DNA from: Colwellia sp. TT2012
Lineage (GTDB): Bacteria; Pseudomonadota; Gammaproteobacteria; Enterobacterales; Alteromonadaceae
Direction: 5' to 3'
DNA length: 58,782 bases
Assembly: GCF_001440345.1 (NCBI RefSeq)
Contig: NZ_LJYX01000015.1
Span: forward strand, 1 to 58,782
In this document: positions 1 through 6,985 of the stretch, one piece after another
How the letters are laid out: each line of letters opens with the position of its first letter
Numbering within the stretch: position 1 is the stretch's first letter
Translations under genes and position numbers: made by a program
The notes under the pieces: generated by a model
Told to the model about the DNA's origin: nothing
Databases searched by the model: none
What the model saw: only the letters and a program-made list of their open reading frames with translations

Positions 1-76
1 AAGTAATACTTGCTACAATGTGAAACGAAGTGGAACCGAGCAAGTGTTACGTGTCCCTGTTGATTTGCTTGTTAGT
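1..76 (-). repeat. attC site 1 (partial, cut by window edge)
   Basis: Left part lies outside the window. The remainder is nearly identical to attC 3 (651-747) and ends with the plus-strand core TTGTTAG. Read on the minus strand this is the CTAACAA R'' end that opens an attC site. Confidence 0.85.
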
Positions 77-300
77 TGCAACATACTTTCACCAAGTACA
101 ACAATAACTTAAACGCACCGTAATGAAAATACCAAACCGTGAATTTGAGCCATTACACTCACTATTTAAAGCGAATAGTTACGCTAATACACCTTTCAGA
201 AACGTGATGAAAGTGACTAACTTATTCGCGGTAAAGCACCAAACAGTGAATTGGTGAAACTGAATTATTTAGCACTTATAAGATGTTTTTTATTAGCCAA
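77..300 (-). other. ORF-less integron cassette, family X copy 1
   Basis: Cassette body between attC 1 and attC 2 with no convincing minus-strand gene. It is about 95% identical to 748-971 and shares a matching attC, so the whole cassette was duplicated. A 44-codon plus-strand frame (123-257) is open in both copies, but the five differences I see inside it all change the amino acid, which argues against selection on that protein. A promoter or small RNA is possible. Confidence 0.6.
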
Positions 301-400
301 CTAACGCCTAAATAACAGGCTAAGTAATGGTTGGCTAAAATTGTGTAGCGAAGCGAAACGTAGCCAACTGTTACGTGTCCTAGTTTATTTTCTTGTTAGT
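301..400 (-). repeat. attC site 2
   Basis: Plus strand runs from CTAACGCC to TTGTTAG with a long internal imperfect palindrome (TTGGCTA...TAGCCAA). It is nearly identical to attC 9 and attC 12. On the minus strand it reads CTAACAAG...GGCGTTAG, the normal layout for cassettes transcribed leftwards. Confidence 0.9.
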
Positions 401-650
401 TGTACTTGGGTGAAACTTTCAACTTTTTCATGGTTCTTACAAACTCAAAAACACCCCAAATACCTGAGCTAATTAAGCCTACCTGCCATATTTTGATTGA
501 AGTGATACTAAAATCATTGGAGTAAAGAGCAAGGCCAACTAGTTTACCTATTTGAAAAACACCAGCTAGAATTGCGATTAAACAAATGGCTAGCAGAACC
601 CACTTTAAAAAATTTGATTGATGCACGGTAACTCCATAATACGTGTACAA
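396..650 (-). CDS. small membrane protein (integron cassette)
   Basis: 84-residue protein of no recognised family. Two hydrophobic segments (about residues 16-42 and 54-68) suggest a small inner-membrane protein. The C-terminus is basic (MKKLKVSPKYN). The stop codon lies in the R'' core of its own attC (301-400), the usual cassette arrangement. Transcription would come from the integron promoter or an upstream cassette. Function is unknown. Confidence 0.7.
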   Translation of the reverse strand: MYTYYGVTVHQSNFLKWVLLAICLIAILAGVFQIGKLVGLALYSNDFSITSIKIWQVGLISSGIWGVFEFVRTMKKLKVSPKYN

Positions 651-747
651 CTAACGCCCAAATAACGGGCTAAGTAATACTTGCTACAATGTGAAACGAA
701 GTGGAACCGAGCAAGTGTTACGTGTCCCTGTTGATTTGCTTGTTAGT
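651..747 (-). repeat. attC site 3
   Basis: CTAACGCC...TTGTTAG with internal dyad (ACTTGCT/AGCAAGT). Nearly identical to partial attC 1, matching the duplication of the adjoining ORF-less cassette. Confidence 0.9.
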
Positions 748-971
748 TGCAACATACTTTCACCAAGTACAACAATAACTTAAACGCACCGTAATGAACA
801 TACTAAACCGTGAATTTGAGCCATTACACTCACTATTTAGAGCGAATAGTTACGCTAATACACCTTTCAGAAACGTGATAAAAGTGACTAACTTATTCGT
901 GGTAAAGCACCAAACAGTGAATTGGTGAAACTGAATTATTTAGCACTTAGACGATCTTTTTTATTAGCCAA
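748..971 (-). other. ORF-less integron cassette, family X copy 2
   Basis: Second copy of the 77-300 cassette, separated from it by a single gene-bearing cassette. The equivalent 44-codon plus-strand frame is 794-928. No convincing minus-strand gene. Confidence 0.6.
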
Positions 972-1068
972 CTAACGCCGCATTAAGCGGACTAAAATTG
1001 TTGGTTATAATGTGAAGCGAAGCGGAACCTAACCAACTGTTTTAGTTCCGTTTAAATGCCTTGTTAGC
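972..1068 (-). repeat. attC site 4
   Basis: CTAACGCCGCATTAAGCGG...TTGTTAG; internal dyad TTGGTTA/TAACCAA. Same subfamily as attC 7 and attC 11. Confidence 0.88.
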
Positions 1069-1082
1069 AGTAATTTGCTAGT

Positions 1083-1367
1083 TTAAGCCTCTTTAACACA
1101 CTTAAAACGAATTTCAGTTTTAGGGAAGTTACCAAATATAAATGGTGGTTTTGCATCAATAGTTTCTAGAACCTTAACCATTTTTTGTGACTTTTGACAT
1201 TGTGCATATGCTTCTGTCATAGCCTCTGCTTTTAGTGTATCCATACCAGTAAACCCAGTGGCGGCTTGACGAGAAACCATATATGTTTCACCACCCATTG
1301 GAATTATGCCTGAGTTTTGAGCGCAACCAGACAAAAGAATAAATAGAGATAAGATTGAATACTTCAT
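1083..1367 (-). CDS. putative lipoprotein (integron cassette)
   Basis: 94-residue protein starting MKYSILSLFILLSGC: a short signal peptide ending in a type II lipobox (LLSGC) with the acylated Cys at residue 15 or so. The rest carries two more Cys and no family I recognise. I chose this start because it is preceded by AAAGGATT and yields a proper signal peptide; the longer frame would begin inside attC 5. Likely anchored to a membrane in the envelope. Function unknown. Confidence 0.75.
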   Translation of the reverse strand: MKYSILSLFILLSGCAQNSGIIPMGGETYMVSRQAATGFTGMDTLKAEAMTEAYAQCQKSQKMVKVLETIDAKPPFIFGNFPKTEIRFKCVKEA

Positions 1368-1389
1368 GTTGGGATAAATCCTTTTACTG

Positions 1390-1486
1390 CTAACGCCCAA
1401 ATAATGGGCAAATAACAGTTGGTTAAAATAGGCGACGCAGGAGCAAAAACCAACTGTTATTTGTCCTGATTAATTTGCTTGTTATG
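1390..1486 (-). repeat. attC site 5
   Basis: CTAACGCCCAAATAATGGGC...TTGTTATG with dyad GTTGGTT/AACCAAC. Nearly identical to attC 8 and attC 13. Confidence 0.9.
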
Positions 1487-1489
1487 AAT

Positions 1490-1873
1490 TTACTGCTTGA
1501 GACTTGCTTGAATTATAAGTAGCTCAAGTTCTTGACTGCTATCGTTTAATAACCCATGAGTACCATGTGGTTTATTTAAGATCATGTCACCTTTACTTAC
1601 ACGTTGGGTTTCACCTTCAATAGTCATAAGCCCTTCGCCATTGAGGATAATATACATTTCTTCATCTTCTCCATGATCATGGAGTCCCATAGATGAGTTA
1701 GGCGGCATACATACGCGTAAAGCAAAATCCCATGCACCTTTGAAGTCTTCACGTCGAAACACTTTTTGAATTTCAATAGTGCCTTCTCCACCATGGCTAT
1801 TATCATCGGTAATTTTTTCACAGGTAATAAAATTCTTAATCACGCTCAATCCTTTTGGAAATCGATAATTCAT
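1490..1873 (-). CDS. cupin-domain protein (integron cassette)
   Basis: 127-residue single-domain cupin. The first cupin motif is visible at about residues 63-80 (LHDHGEDEEMYIILNGEG, giving His, His, Glu metal ligands), and the second at about 95-107 (GDMILNKPHGTHGL). Such proteins bind a metal and act as small-molecule isomerases, dioxygenases or sensors; the substrate cannot be told. The ATG overlaps the R' core of attC 6, so the cassette junction supplies the start. Family confident, role unknown. Confidence 0.85.
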   Translation of the reverse strand: MNYRFPKGLSVIKNFITCEKITDDNSHGGEGTIEIQKVFRREDFKGAWDFALRVCMPPNSSMGLHDHGEDEEMYIILNGEGLMTIEGETQRVSKGDMILNKPHGTHGLLNDSSQELELLIIQASLKQ

Positions 1874-1967
1874 AACGCTTACATAAGCGGAAAATTACAG
1901 TTGGCTAAAATGTTTGAGGAACGAAAAACAGCCAACTGTAATTTTTCCGTTTGATGTTCTTGTTAGT
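1872..1967 (-). repeat. attC site 6
   Basis: ATAACGCTTACATAAGCGG...TTGTTAG, dyad TTGGCTA/AGCCAA. Nearly identical to attC 10, whose adjoining cassette body is duplicated too; attC 15 is related. Confidence 0.88.
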
Positions 1968-2247
1968 TGCTGGTTGTTAAAAGCACTAAACTTACAACAA
2001 GTTACCATATTTATTATTTAAACGGAAGGTGCAAAAATAGTGCACTACTACACAAAAACCCAAGAATTTTGAGCCAAGCAATACTGCCTGAACTAGCTAA
2101 TGGATTTACCGCAAAAGTGTCTTAAAAAGCGTAAAGCCTATTAGCGAATATAACTGAACCGAATAGGCGAAAACGGAGGCACTCACCAAGAAAATTTAGA
2201 AAATACCGCTCTGACACATAAATGTTGGGCTGATTTAGTGGTGCCAA
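1968..2247 (-). other. ORF-less integron cassette, family Y copy 1
   Basis: About 280 bp with no believable gene on either strand. Highly similar to 3633-3913, but with single-base indels between the copies (for example in the A-run near 2115), which would break any conserved reading frame. The minus-strand block TATGGTAACTTGTTG near the attC is also present in cassette Z (4011-4288). A non-coding RNA or cassette-borne promoter is possible (inference). Confidence 0.6.
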
Positions 2248-2345
2248 CTAACGCCCACTTAAGCGGACAAAAATAGTTGGTTAAAATGTGAAGCGAAGCG
2301 GAACCTAACCAACTGTTTTTGTTCCGTTTGAAGTGCTTGTTATGA
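2248..2345 (-). repeat. attC site 7
   Basis: CTAACGCCCACTTAAGCGG...TTGTTATG, dyad GTTGGTTA/TAACCAAC. Same subfamily as attC 4. Confidence 0.88.
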
Positions 2346-2627
2346 GTTTTTTATCCGCGGACTCTTATTAATTGTCTTTGCTGTGATGATAGTAAAACTA
2401 TGAGAGTTAACAGTTAAAATTGCATTTCTCGCAACGCATTTGAAATAATGATTTTTACCCTTCGTTTCTATATCCTCAAGAGGAGTTGATAATAGAATTT
2501 CTTTTAAATACCCCTCAGTTTCAATGTCTGAAAAATGAGTGACGTTCAGGTTTTTTCTTATTCTCACAAATCCTAAAGAAGTGTTTTTAAAACCTTCAGT
2601 TATTGATACTTTCAAAACTTGATTCAT
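2340..2627 (-). CDS. DUF3781-like small protein (integron cassette)
   Basis: 95 residues from the chosen start (MNQVLKV...). An early VRIRKNLN segment and a late block, KGKNHYFKC...ILTVNSHSFTIITAK, resemble DUF3781, small proteins of unknown function common in mobile DNA; this is from memory and unverified. Upstream ATGs lie at or inside attC 8, so I used the first Met outside it. The stop overlaps attC 7. Confidence 0.65.
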   Translation of the reverse strand: MNQVLKVSITEGFKNTSLGFVRIRKNLNVTHFSDIETEGYLKEILLSTPLEDIETKGKNHYFKCVARNAILTVNSHSFTIITAKTINKSPRIKNS

Positions 2628-2636
2628 ACGTAAACT

Positions 2637-2735
2637 CATAACGCCCAAATAATGGGCAAATATCAGTTGGTTAAAATAAGCGACGCAGGAGCAAAAACCA
2701 ACTGTTATTTGTCCTGATTAATTTGCTTGTTATAT
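2637..2735 (-). repeat. attC site 8
   Basis: ATAACGCCCAAATAATGGGC...TTGTTAT; near copy of attC 5 and 13. Confidence 0.9.
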
Positions 2736-2741
2736 TTACGT

Positions 2742-2978
2742 TTACACTTCGCTATTTTTTAACAATAAATGAGACAACAATAGTGGTAGTAAATTATTAA
2801 TTAATTGAGAATTACTTTCGCTAGTTTTGTTTAATAAAACCCAACCATCAGTTCCCATGACTTCGATTGATTTAATGTTAATACTTTCAACTTCAGGTTT
2901 ATTAAACCACCAATCACCAGATACGCGAAAGATACCAAAATCTGTATTTATGCGACTAATGTTGAAAATCTGCATCAA
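2742..2978 (-). CDS. hypothetical protein (integron cassette)
   Basis: 78 residues, no family recognised. The N-terminal half is beta-rich (repeated I/V/F, GDWWFNKPE, a WVLL segment); the C-terminal half is Leu-rich (INNLLPLLLSHLLLK) and could be an amphipathic helix. It sits alone between attC 8 and attC 9. Function unknown. Confidence 0.6.
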   Translation of the reverse strand: MMQIFNISRINTDFGIFRVSGDWWFNKPEVESINIKSIEVMGTDGWVLLNKTSESNSQLINNLLPLLLSHLLLKNSEV

Positions 2979-2991
2979 ACCTCTTTGTAAA

Positions 2992-3094
2992 TATAACGCC
3001 CAAATAACAGGCTAAGTAATTGTTGGCTAAAATTGTGTAGCGAAGCGAAACGTAGCCAACTGTTACGTGTCCTTGTTGATTTTCTTGTTATATC
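2992..3094 (-). repeat. attC site 9
   Basis: ATAACGCCCAAATAACAGGC...TTGTTAT, dyad TTGGCTA/TAGCCAA; same subfamily as attC 2 and 12. Confidence 0.9.
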
Positions 3095-3515
3095 TCGTAG
3101 ACGCTATATAAGTTGCAGCGATTAAACAAGCAGGTAATACAAGCGATGGTAAGAAATATAAAATTGAAACTCCCGCAAACGGATTTGATATAGAACCACC
3201 GTATACGAAGGCCGAACCTACCGAAAAATAAAATAAGACTGACAAATAGCAGATAATACTATTAACTAACCAATTAGAAAGGGTCACTTTACCCAATACA
3301 TATCCGGTAATTAGAGCCAGCAGACCAAAACCAAAAAATTGCTCAACTATTCCGAGTATAACCATTCCAAGTTCAACAAAAAGGTTTTCCTTAAACCACA
3401 TAAAGTATTCTTTGGGTATTGCGATTGCGGCGACATAACCCATTAGGTGTACGCCAATTAAGCCAAGAATTAATCCTGATAAGATTGAGATAGGGATAGC
3501 TTTACTTTGATTCAT
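3063..3515 (-). CDS. four-helix membrane protein (integron cassette)
   Basis: 150 residues from ATG at 3513-3515, which has GGAAGG about 8 bases upstream; a Met five codons earlier is less well placed. Four or five hydrophobic segments predict an inner-membrane protein. The frame has no stop before attC 9 and runs about 30 bases into it, so the last nine or so residues (NKKINKDT) are encoded by attC itself. No family recognised. Confidence 0.7.
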   Translation of the reverse strand: MNQSKAIPISILSGLILGLIGVHLMGYVAAIAIPKEYFMWFKENLFVELGMVILGIVEQFFGFGLLALITGYVLGKVTLSNWLVNSIICYLSVLFYFSVGSAFVYGGSISNPFAGVSILYFLPSLVLPACLIAATYIASTRYNKKINKDT

Positions 3516-3536
3516 ACTGGATCCTTCCATTAGAGA

Positions 3537-3632
3537 TATAACGCTTACATAAGCGGAAAATTATAGTAGGCTAAAATTTTGAGGAACGAAAAAAGCCAAC
3601 TGTAATTTTTCCGTTTGATGTTCTTGTTAGTT
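3537..3632 (-). repeat. attC site 10
   Basis: ATAACGCTTACATAAGCGG...TTGTTAG; near copy of attC 6. Confidence 0.88.
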
Positions 3633-3913
3633 GCAGATTGTTAAAAGCACTAAACTTACAACAAGTTACCATATTTATTATTTAAACGGAAGGTGCAAAA
3701 ATATTGCACTACTACACAAAAACCCAAGAATTTTGAGCCAAGCAATACTGCCTGAACTAGCTAATGGCTTTACCGCAAAGTGTCTTAAAAAGCGTAAAGC
3801 CTATTAGCGAATATAACCAAACCTCTCTGGCGAAAACGGAGGCGTAACTCACAAAGAAAATTTAGAAAATACCGCTCTGACACATAAATATTGGGCTGAT
3901 TTAGTGGTGCCAA
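3633..3913 (-). other. ORF-less integron cassette, family Y copy 2
   Basis: Second copy of the 1968-2247 cassette, differing by substitutions and indels. No gene visible. Confidence 0.6.
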
Positions 3914-4010
3914 CTAACGCCACATTAAGCGGCAAAAAATTGTTGGTTATAATGTTGAACGGAGTGAAAACAACCAACTGTTTTTTGTCCGTTTGAATGT
4001 CTTGTTAGTT
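3914..4010 (-). repeat. attC site 11
   Basis: CTAACGCCACATTAAGCGG...TTGTTAG, dyad GTTGGTT/AACCAAC; attC 4/7 subfamily. Confidence 0.88.
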
Positions 4011-4288
4011 GTTGGGATTAAAAGCTCTACGCTAACAACAAGTTACCATAGCATACTGCGTAAATTAATAATAAAGAATACCCGTACCGCTACAAAATAA
4101 AGCCTGACTTTTGAGCCACGCAAGTACCCGTTTAGAAGCGAACGCATTAAACCTTCAATTGACAAATGAGGTTGAATTTCGCTGGTTAAAGAGCAAAAGT
4201 TAATGGCGAAAACTCACCTAAAACACAGACCAAACCTATTTATAAAACACCGCTTTTGCAATAAAACTTCACTTGTTTAGCGGTACAA
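4011..4288 (-). other. ORF-less integron cassette, family Z (diverged relative of Y)
   Basis: No gene visible. It shares islands with family Y in the same order: ACAACAAGTTACCATA, TTTTGAGCCA, GGCGAAAAC, ACCGCT and TTTAG(T/C)GGT. That ordered conservation suggests a common non-coding function rather than random filler (inference). Confidence 0.5.
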
Positions 4289-4389
4289 CTAACGCCTAAA
4301 TAACAGGCTAAGTAATAGTTGGCTAAAATTGTGTAGCGAAGCGAAACGTAGCCAACTGTTACGTGTCCTTGTTTATTTTCTTGTTAGGT
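4289..4389 (-). repeat. attC site 12
   Basis: CTAACGCCTAAATAACAGGC...TTGTTAG; attC 2/9 subfamily. Confidence 0.9.
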
Positions 4390-4743
4390 GAAAAACTCCA
4401 TTAACTCATTGACGATGCCTGATGGATCCTTAAAAGCTGCATAGCGGCCCCATCTATTTTCATTAGGGGACTCGTGAACAAATACAACCCCCTTTGATTT
4501 TAACTCTTTAATTTTGTTATCCAAATTACTAACCGTAAGCACCAATGATGAATTTGCATTATACCCGTGTTCATAGTTTGTTGCCTCCATTGATCCTCCA
4601 AACATGAACACATTATGTGAGCCACTTTTAAGCTTTAAACTGTCTTCATGTTCTTCGACAAGAATTAGACCAAGGACATCAACGTAGAACTTTTTTGAAA
4701 TAAGAAGGTCTTGAACGACTAATAAAGTTGATGGATTCTCCAT
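4384..4743 (-). CDS. VOC-superfamily (glyoxalase/bleomycin-resistance-like) protein, cassette
   Basis: 119 residues with the vicinal-oxygen-chelate fold pattern: an N-terminal strand (TLLVVQDLLISKKFYVDVLGL), a central loop (SSLVLTVSNLDNKIKELKSKGV) and the C-terminal FKDPSGIVNELMEF metal/ligand strand. Members are glyoxalases, dioxygenases or antibiotic-binding proteins. Substrate cannot be inferred. AAAGGAAA lies about 12 bases before the ATG. VOC proteins are frequent cassette cargo. Confidence 0.85.
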   Translation of the reverse strand: MENPSTLLVVQDLLISKKFYVDVLGLILVEEHEDSLKLKSGSHNVFMFGGSMEATNYEHGYNANSSLVLTVSNLDNKIKELKSKGVVFVHESPNENRWGRYAAFKDPSGIVNELMEFFT

Positions 4744-4765
4744 AGAGGATTAATTTCCTTTTCAC

Positions 4766-4863
4766 CTAACGCCCAAATAATGGGCAAATGATAGTTGGTT
4801 AAAATAGGCGACGCAGGAGCAAAAACCAACTGTTATTTGTCCTGATTAATTTGCTTGTTAGAC
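4766..4863 (-). repeat. attC site 13
   Basis: CTAACGCCCAAATAATGGGC...TTGTTAG; near copy of attC 5 and 8. Confidence 0.9.
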
Positions 4864-5274
4864 TTTTTGAGCAACAACCTTCTTTAAGACAAAGAATATT
4901 ATTAATAAGTACAAAATAGTGGAGATATGCTTAGCAACAACCTTAAATGGTGCTTGAGCTTCATATGCAAGTAGCCCGTCTGTAATTGGCATAACAACAG
5001 CAAATAATGCACCCCACATTAAAACAATATGATTTCGAGTATATAAAAGATAACCAAAAATTAAGGTAATAAAAATAGTACGTGATCCATATATTTTCAC
5101 CCAATCAGCATCCATAGCAGAAAAAAGTTCAGTGCCTCTTACTGTAGAAAAGGTGGCAGGATCAATGAATGCAAGAGTGCCATAAAAGCCCTGCAATAAA
5201 ACTATAAGTGAAACTAATACAAAACCTACTTTTTCTAATTTAGTAATTTTATTCGTCATAATATCCATTTTCAT
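4858..5274 (-). CDS. four-helix membrane protein, DUF4267/DUF4345-like (cassette)
   Basis: About 138 residues from ATG at 5272-5274; a further ATG at 5257-5259 is equally possible, and the longest frame starts inside attC 14. Four hydrophobic helices, an IYGSRTIFITLIFGYLLYTRN segment after helix 1-2, and MPITDGLLAYEA before a last helix with His resemble small DUF4267/DUF4345 membrane proteins (moderate confidence, from memory). Function unknown. Confidence 0.65.
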   Translation of the reverse strand: MKMDIMTNKITKLEKVGFVLVSLIVLLQGFYGTLAFIDPATFSTVRGTELFSAMDADWVKIYGSRTIFITLIFGYLLYTRNHIVLMWGALFAVVMPITDGLLAYEAQAPFKVVAKHISTILYLLIIFFVLKKVVAQKV

Positions 5275-5291
5275 CTGAATTAAAGAAAAGC

Positions 5292-5387
5292 CTAACGCCC
5301 TAATAATGGGCAAAAAATTGTTGGCTAAAATGTTGAGGAACGAAAACAGCCAACTGTTTTTTGTCCTTATTAATTAGCTTGTTAGCA
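5292..5387 (-). repeat. attC site 14
   Basis: CTAACGCCCTAATAATGGGC...TTGTTAG with dyad GTTGGCT/AGCCAAC; a chimaera-like mix of the attC 5 ends and attC 6 centre. Confidence 0.88.
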
Positions 5388-5392
5388 GTACT

Positions 5393-5617
5393 TTACACCA
5401 ACTGCTTATAAGATAATGACTTGAGGTAATTTGATAAACGGCTCTTGACTTGATGAGTTAAACCCAAACTAATTAGGAATGATGAAAATATAGAAATGAA
5501 CAAAATGCTTTTGACTATCTTAGCACCTGTAAGCAACGCGACGACTATTAATAAAGCAACATAACCTATGCCAATTAACCCTAAGAAAAGACAAATCCCT
5601 TTAATATCATTATTCAT
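5393..5617 (-). CDS. small two-helix membrane protein (cassette)
   Basis: 74 residues, hydrophobic segments at about 9-30 and 36-53, then a basic tail (VKSRLSNYLKSLSYKQLV). AAGGAGTTATTATG gives a good ribosome binding site. No family recognised. Confidence 0.7.
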   Translation of the reverse strand: MNNDIKGICLFLGLIGIGYVALLIVVALLTGAKIVKSILFISIFSSFLISLGLTHQVKSRLSNYLKSLSYKQLV

Positions 5618-5696
5618 AATAACTCCTTAACCTAATATAAAAACAGCTTGATTCTAACTCAAAAACTTAGATATGTACTCATAATTGCTAGTACTG

Positions 5697-5792
5697 CTAA
5701 CGCTAAGCTAAGCGGAAAAATGCAGTTGGCTAAAATGTGCGAGGCACGAGCGCAGCCAACTGTAATTTTTCCGTTTGAGCGCCTTGTTATGC
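5697..5792 (-). repeat. attC site 15
   Basis: CTAACGCTAAGCTAAGCGG...TTGTTATG, dyad TTGGCTA/AGCCAAC. First attC counted from the attI end. Confidence 0.88.
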
Positions 5793-5799
5793 GTTTAAC

Positions 5800-6327
5800 T
5801 TACGATACGGCATTTTCTAAACCGATAGACTCTAACTCTTTAATAAGAGTTTTCGGTATTACGTACCCAAATGAGAGGTCATCCTTGATAAACAAAAAAT
5901 TACCATCAAAAGCTTCAAATACCCATTTCGAAAACTCATCGATAAATCCATCAGGTTCAACTTTTGAGAAAGAAAAACTATAATTTTTTGAATTCCAATC
6001 AAAAGTTATTTCGATATCTTTAGTTTCATTCACAGTCGTACCAACCTCAGGTGTTACTTTAAGATTTTGTGCTTTAACCTTACCTTTAGATACTTCAGCC
6101 ACTTGTTCAAAATTAGCCATAAATTCCCCTATGACATCTTTAGGAACACAATCACCCAAAGATAAATCAATAGAATTATCAGCCGCGAACTCAGCTAATA
6201 ACTCAAGAGCATTTAATTCAGAATCTTCATCTTCATCAATTAGATCCAGAGCTTCTTCTTGTTCCTCTGGATCATTAGGTATTAGATTGTGCTTTGTAAA
6301 AAGATTAATTAGTTCATTTGGACTCAT
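5800..6327 (-). CDS. acidic hypothetical protein, first cassette of the integron
   Basis: 175 residues, strongly acidic in the first third (DPEEQEEALDLIDEDEDSELNALELLAEFAADNS). The second half is mixed alpha/beta (DIEITFDWNSKNYSFSFSKVEPDGFIDEFSKWVFEAFDGNF, then a C-terminal KTLIKELESIGL). It looks like a cytosolic immunity-type or adaptor protein, but I recognise no family. RBS AAAGGA precedes the ATG. Being nearest attI it is best placed for the cassette promoter. Confidence 0.75.
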   Translation of the reverse strand: MSPNELINLFTKHNLIPNDPEEQEEALDLIDEDEDSELNALELLAEFAADNSIDLSLGDCVPKDVIGEFMANFEQVAEVSKGKVKAQNLKVTPEVGTTVNETKDIEITFDWNSKNYSFSFSKVEPDGFIDEFSKWVFEAFDGNFLFIKDDLSFGYVIPKTLIKELESIGLENAVS

Positions 6328-6578
6328 TAGTACATTCCTTTATTTGTGTTTTGAGTATTCGGTGGTAGAGATAATTGTGACGCATAACAGCTTAATAGAG
6401 AGAATAATTCCGTGTTTAAACACGGAATTATTCTCTCTATCATGATATTTAATTCATACTAAAATACTCTCTTTCATATTTAATATCAAAGACTTTAATA
6501 AAATTTTAACTTTTTCATTATTGCGTGCATTACGGAAATATTCCGTCTATCAAAGACACATTTACAATCCCAGCTATA
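6328..6578 (-). other. attI region of the chromosomal integron
   Basis: Lies between the first cassette and intI. A minus-strand GTTATGCG core at about 6381-6388 matches the R' core of attC 15, marking the probable attI/cassette junction. It also holds the 46-bp palindrome. The cassette promoter Pc should be here or inside intI; I cannot point to it. Confidence 0.6.
6395..6440. repeat. perfect 46-bp palindrome
   Basis: Left arm 6395-6417 and right arm 6418-6440 are exact reverse complements with no spacer; the centre is GTTTAAAC. It lies just inside the attI region. It has no flanking T-tract, so it is not an obvious terminator. It could extrude as a cruciform or serve as an operator. Confidence 0.9.
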
Positions 6579-6594
6579 CTGTATACAAACACAG
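6579..6594 (+). promoter_or_regulatory. LexA box upstream of intI
   Basis: CTGTATACAAACACAG is a CTG-N10-CAG match to the LexA/SOS box, preceded by TA as in the extended consensus, 23 bp before the intI ATG. LexA control of integron integrases is well established, so this supports both the intI call and its start. Confidence 0.8.
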
Positions 6595-6616
6595 CTATTA
6601 AATATTTATTTTTACT

Positions 6617-6985
6617 ATGTCTGAATCGTTATTTTTAAATAGCATTGGTGAATTTATGATCACACGTAGATTTGCTAAAAGGACTATTCAAACTTACATT
6701 TATTGGATCAAGCGATATATTATTTTCAACAACAAGCAACATCCATCAAAACTGGATAATAAAGAAGTTGAACAATATTTAACTTACTTATCCAACGAAG
6801 AAAATGTTGCACCAGAGACACAAACAATTGCCCTTAATTCATTAGTATTTCTATATCGTGAGTTTTTAGGATCCCCTCTGTCATTGTCATTAAATTTTAA
6901 TAAATCGCAGCGACAAGCTAAATTACCCGTGGTATTAACTAAAGGTGAAACCGCATCTTTGCTTAGTGCTTCCGGCCAATACTGA
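6617..6985 (+). pseudogene. intI: integron integrase, truncated N-terminal fragment
   Basis: About 118 residues matching the N-terminal SAM-like DNA-binding domain of tyrosine recombinases of the IntI type (FMITRRFAKRTIQTYIYWIKRYI, then YLSNEENVAPETQTIALNSLVFLYREFLG). The frame stops at the start of the catalytic domain, after LTKGETASLL, so the R-H-R-Y residues and the IntI-specific patch are lost. Full length would be about 320 residues. Divergent orientation from the cassettes is canonical. The protein cannot recombine; cassettes would need an integrase in trans. Confidence 0.85.

Noticed and set aside
1624..1954. Overlapping 65- and 62-residue frames around the cupin gene
   Set aside because: Shadow frames of the cupin cassette and attC 6 without family signal.
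1..5792. Regularly spaced repeats resembling a CRISPR array
   Set aside because: Repeats are about 97 bp, internally palindromic, begin and end with integron core sites, and spacers contain genes of varied length.
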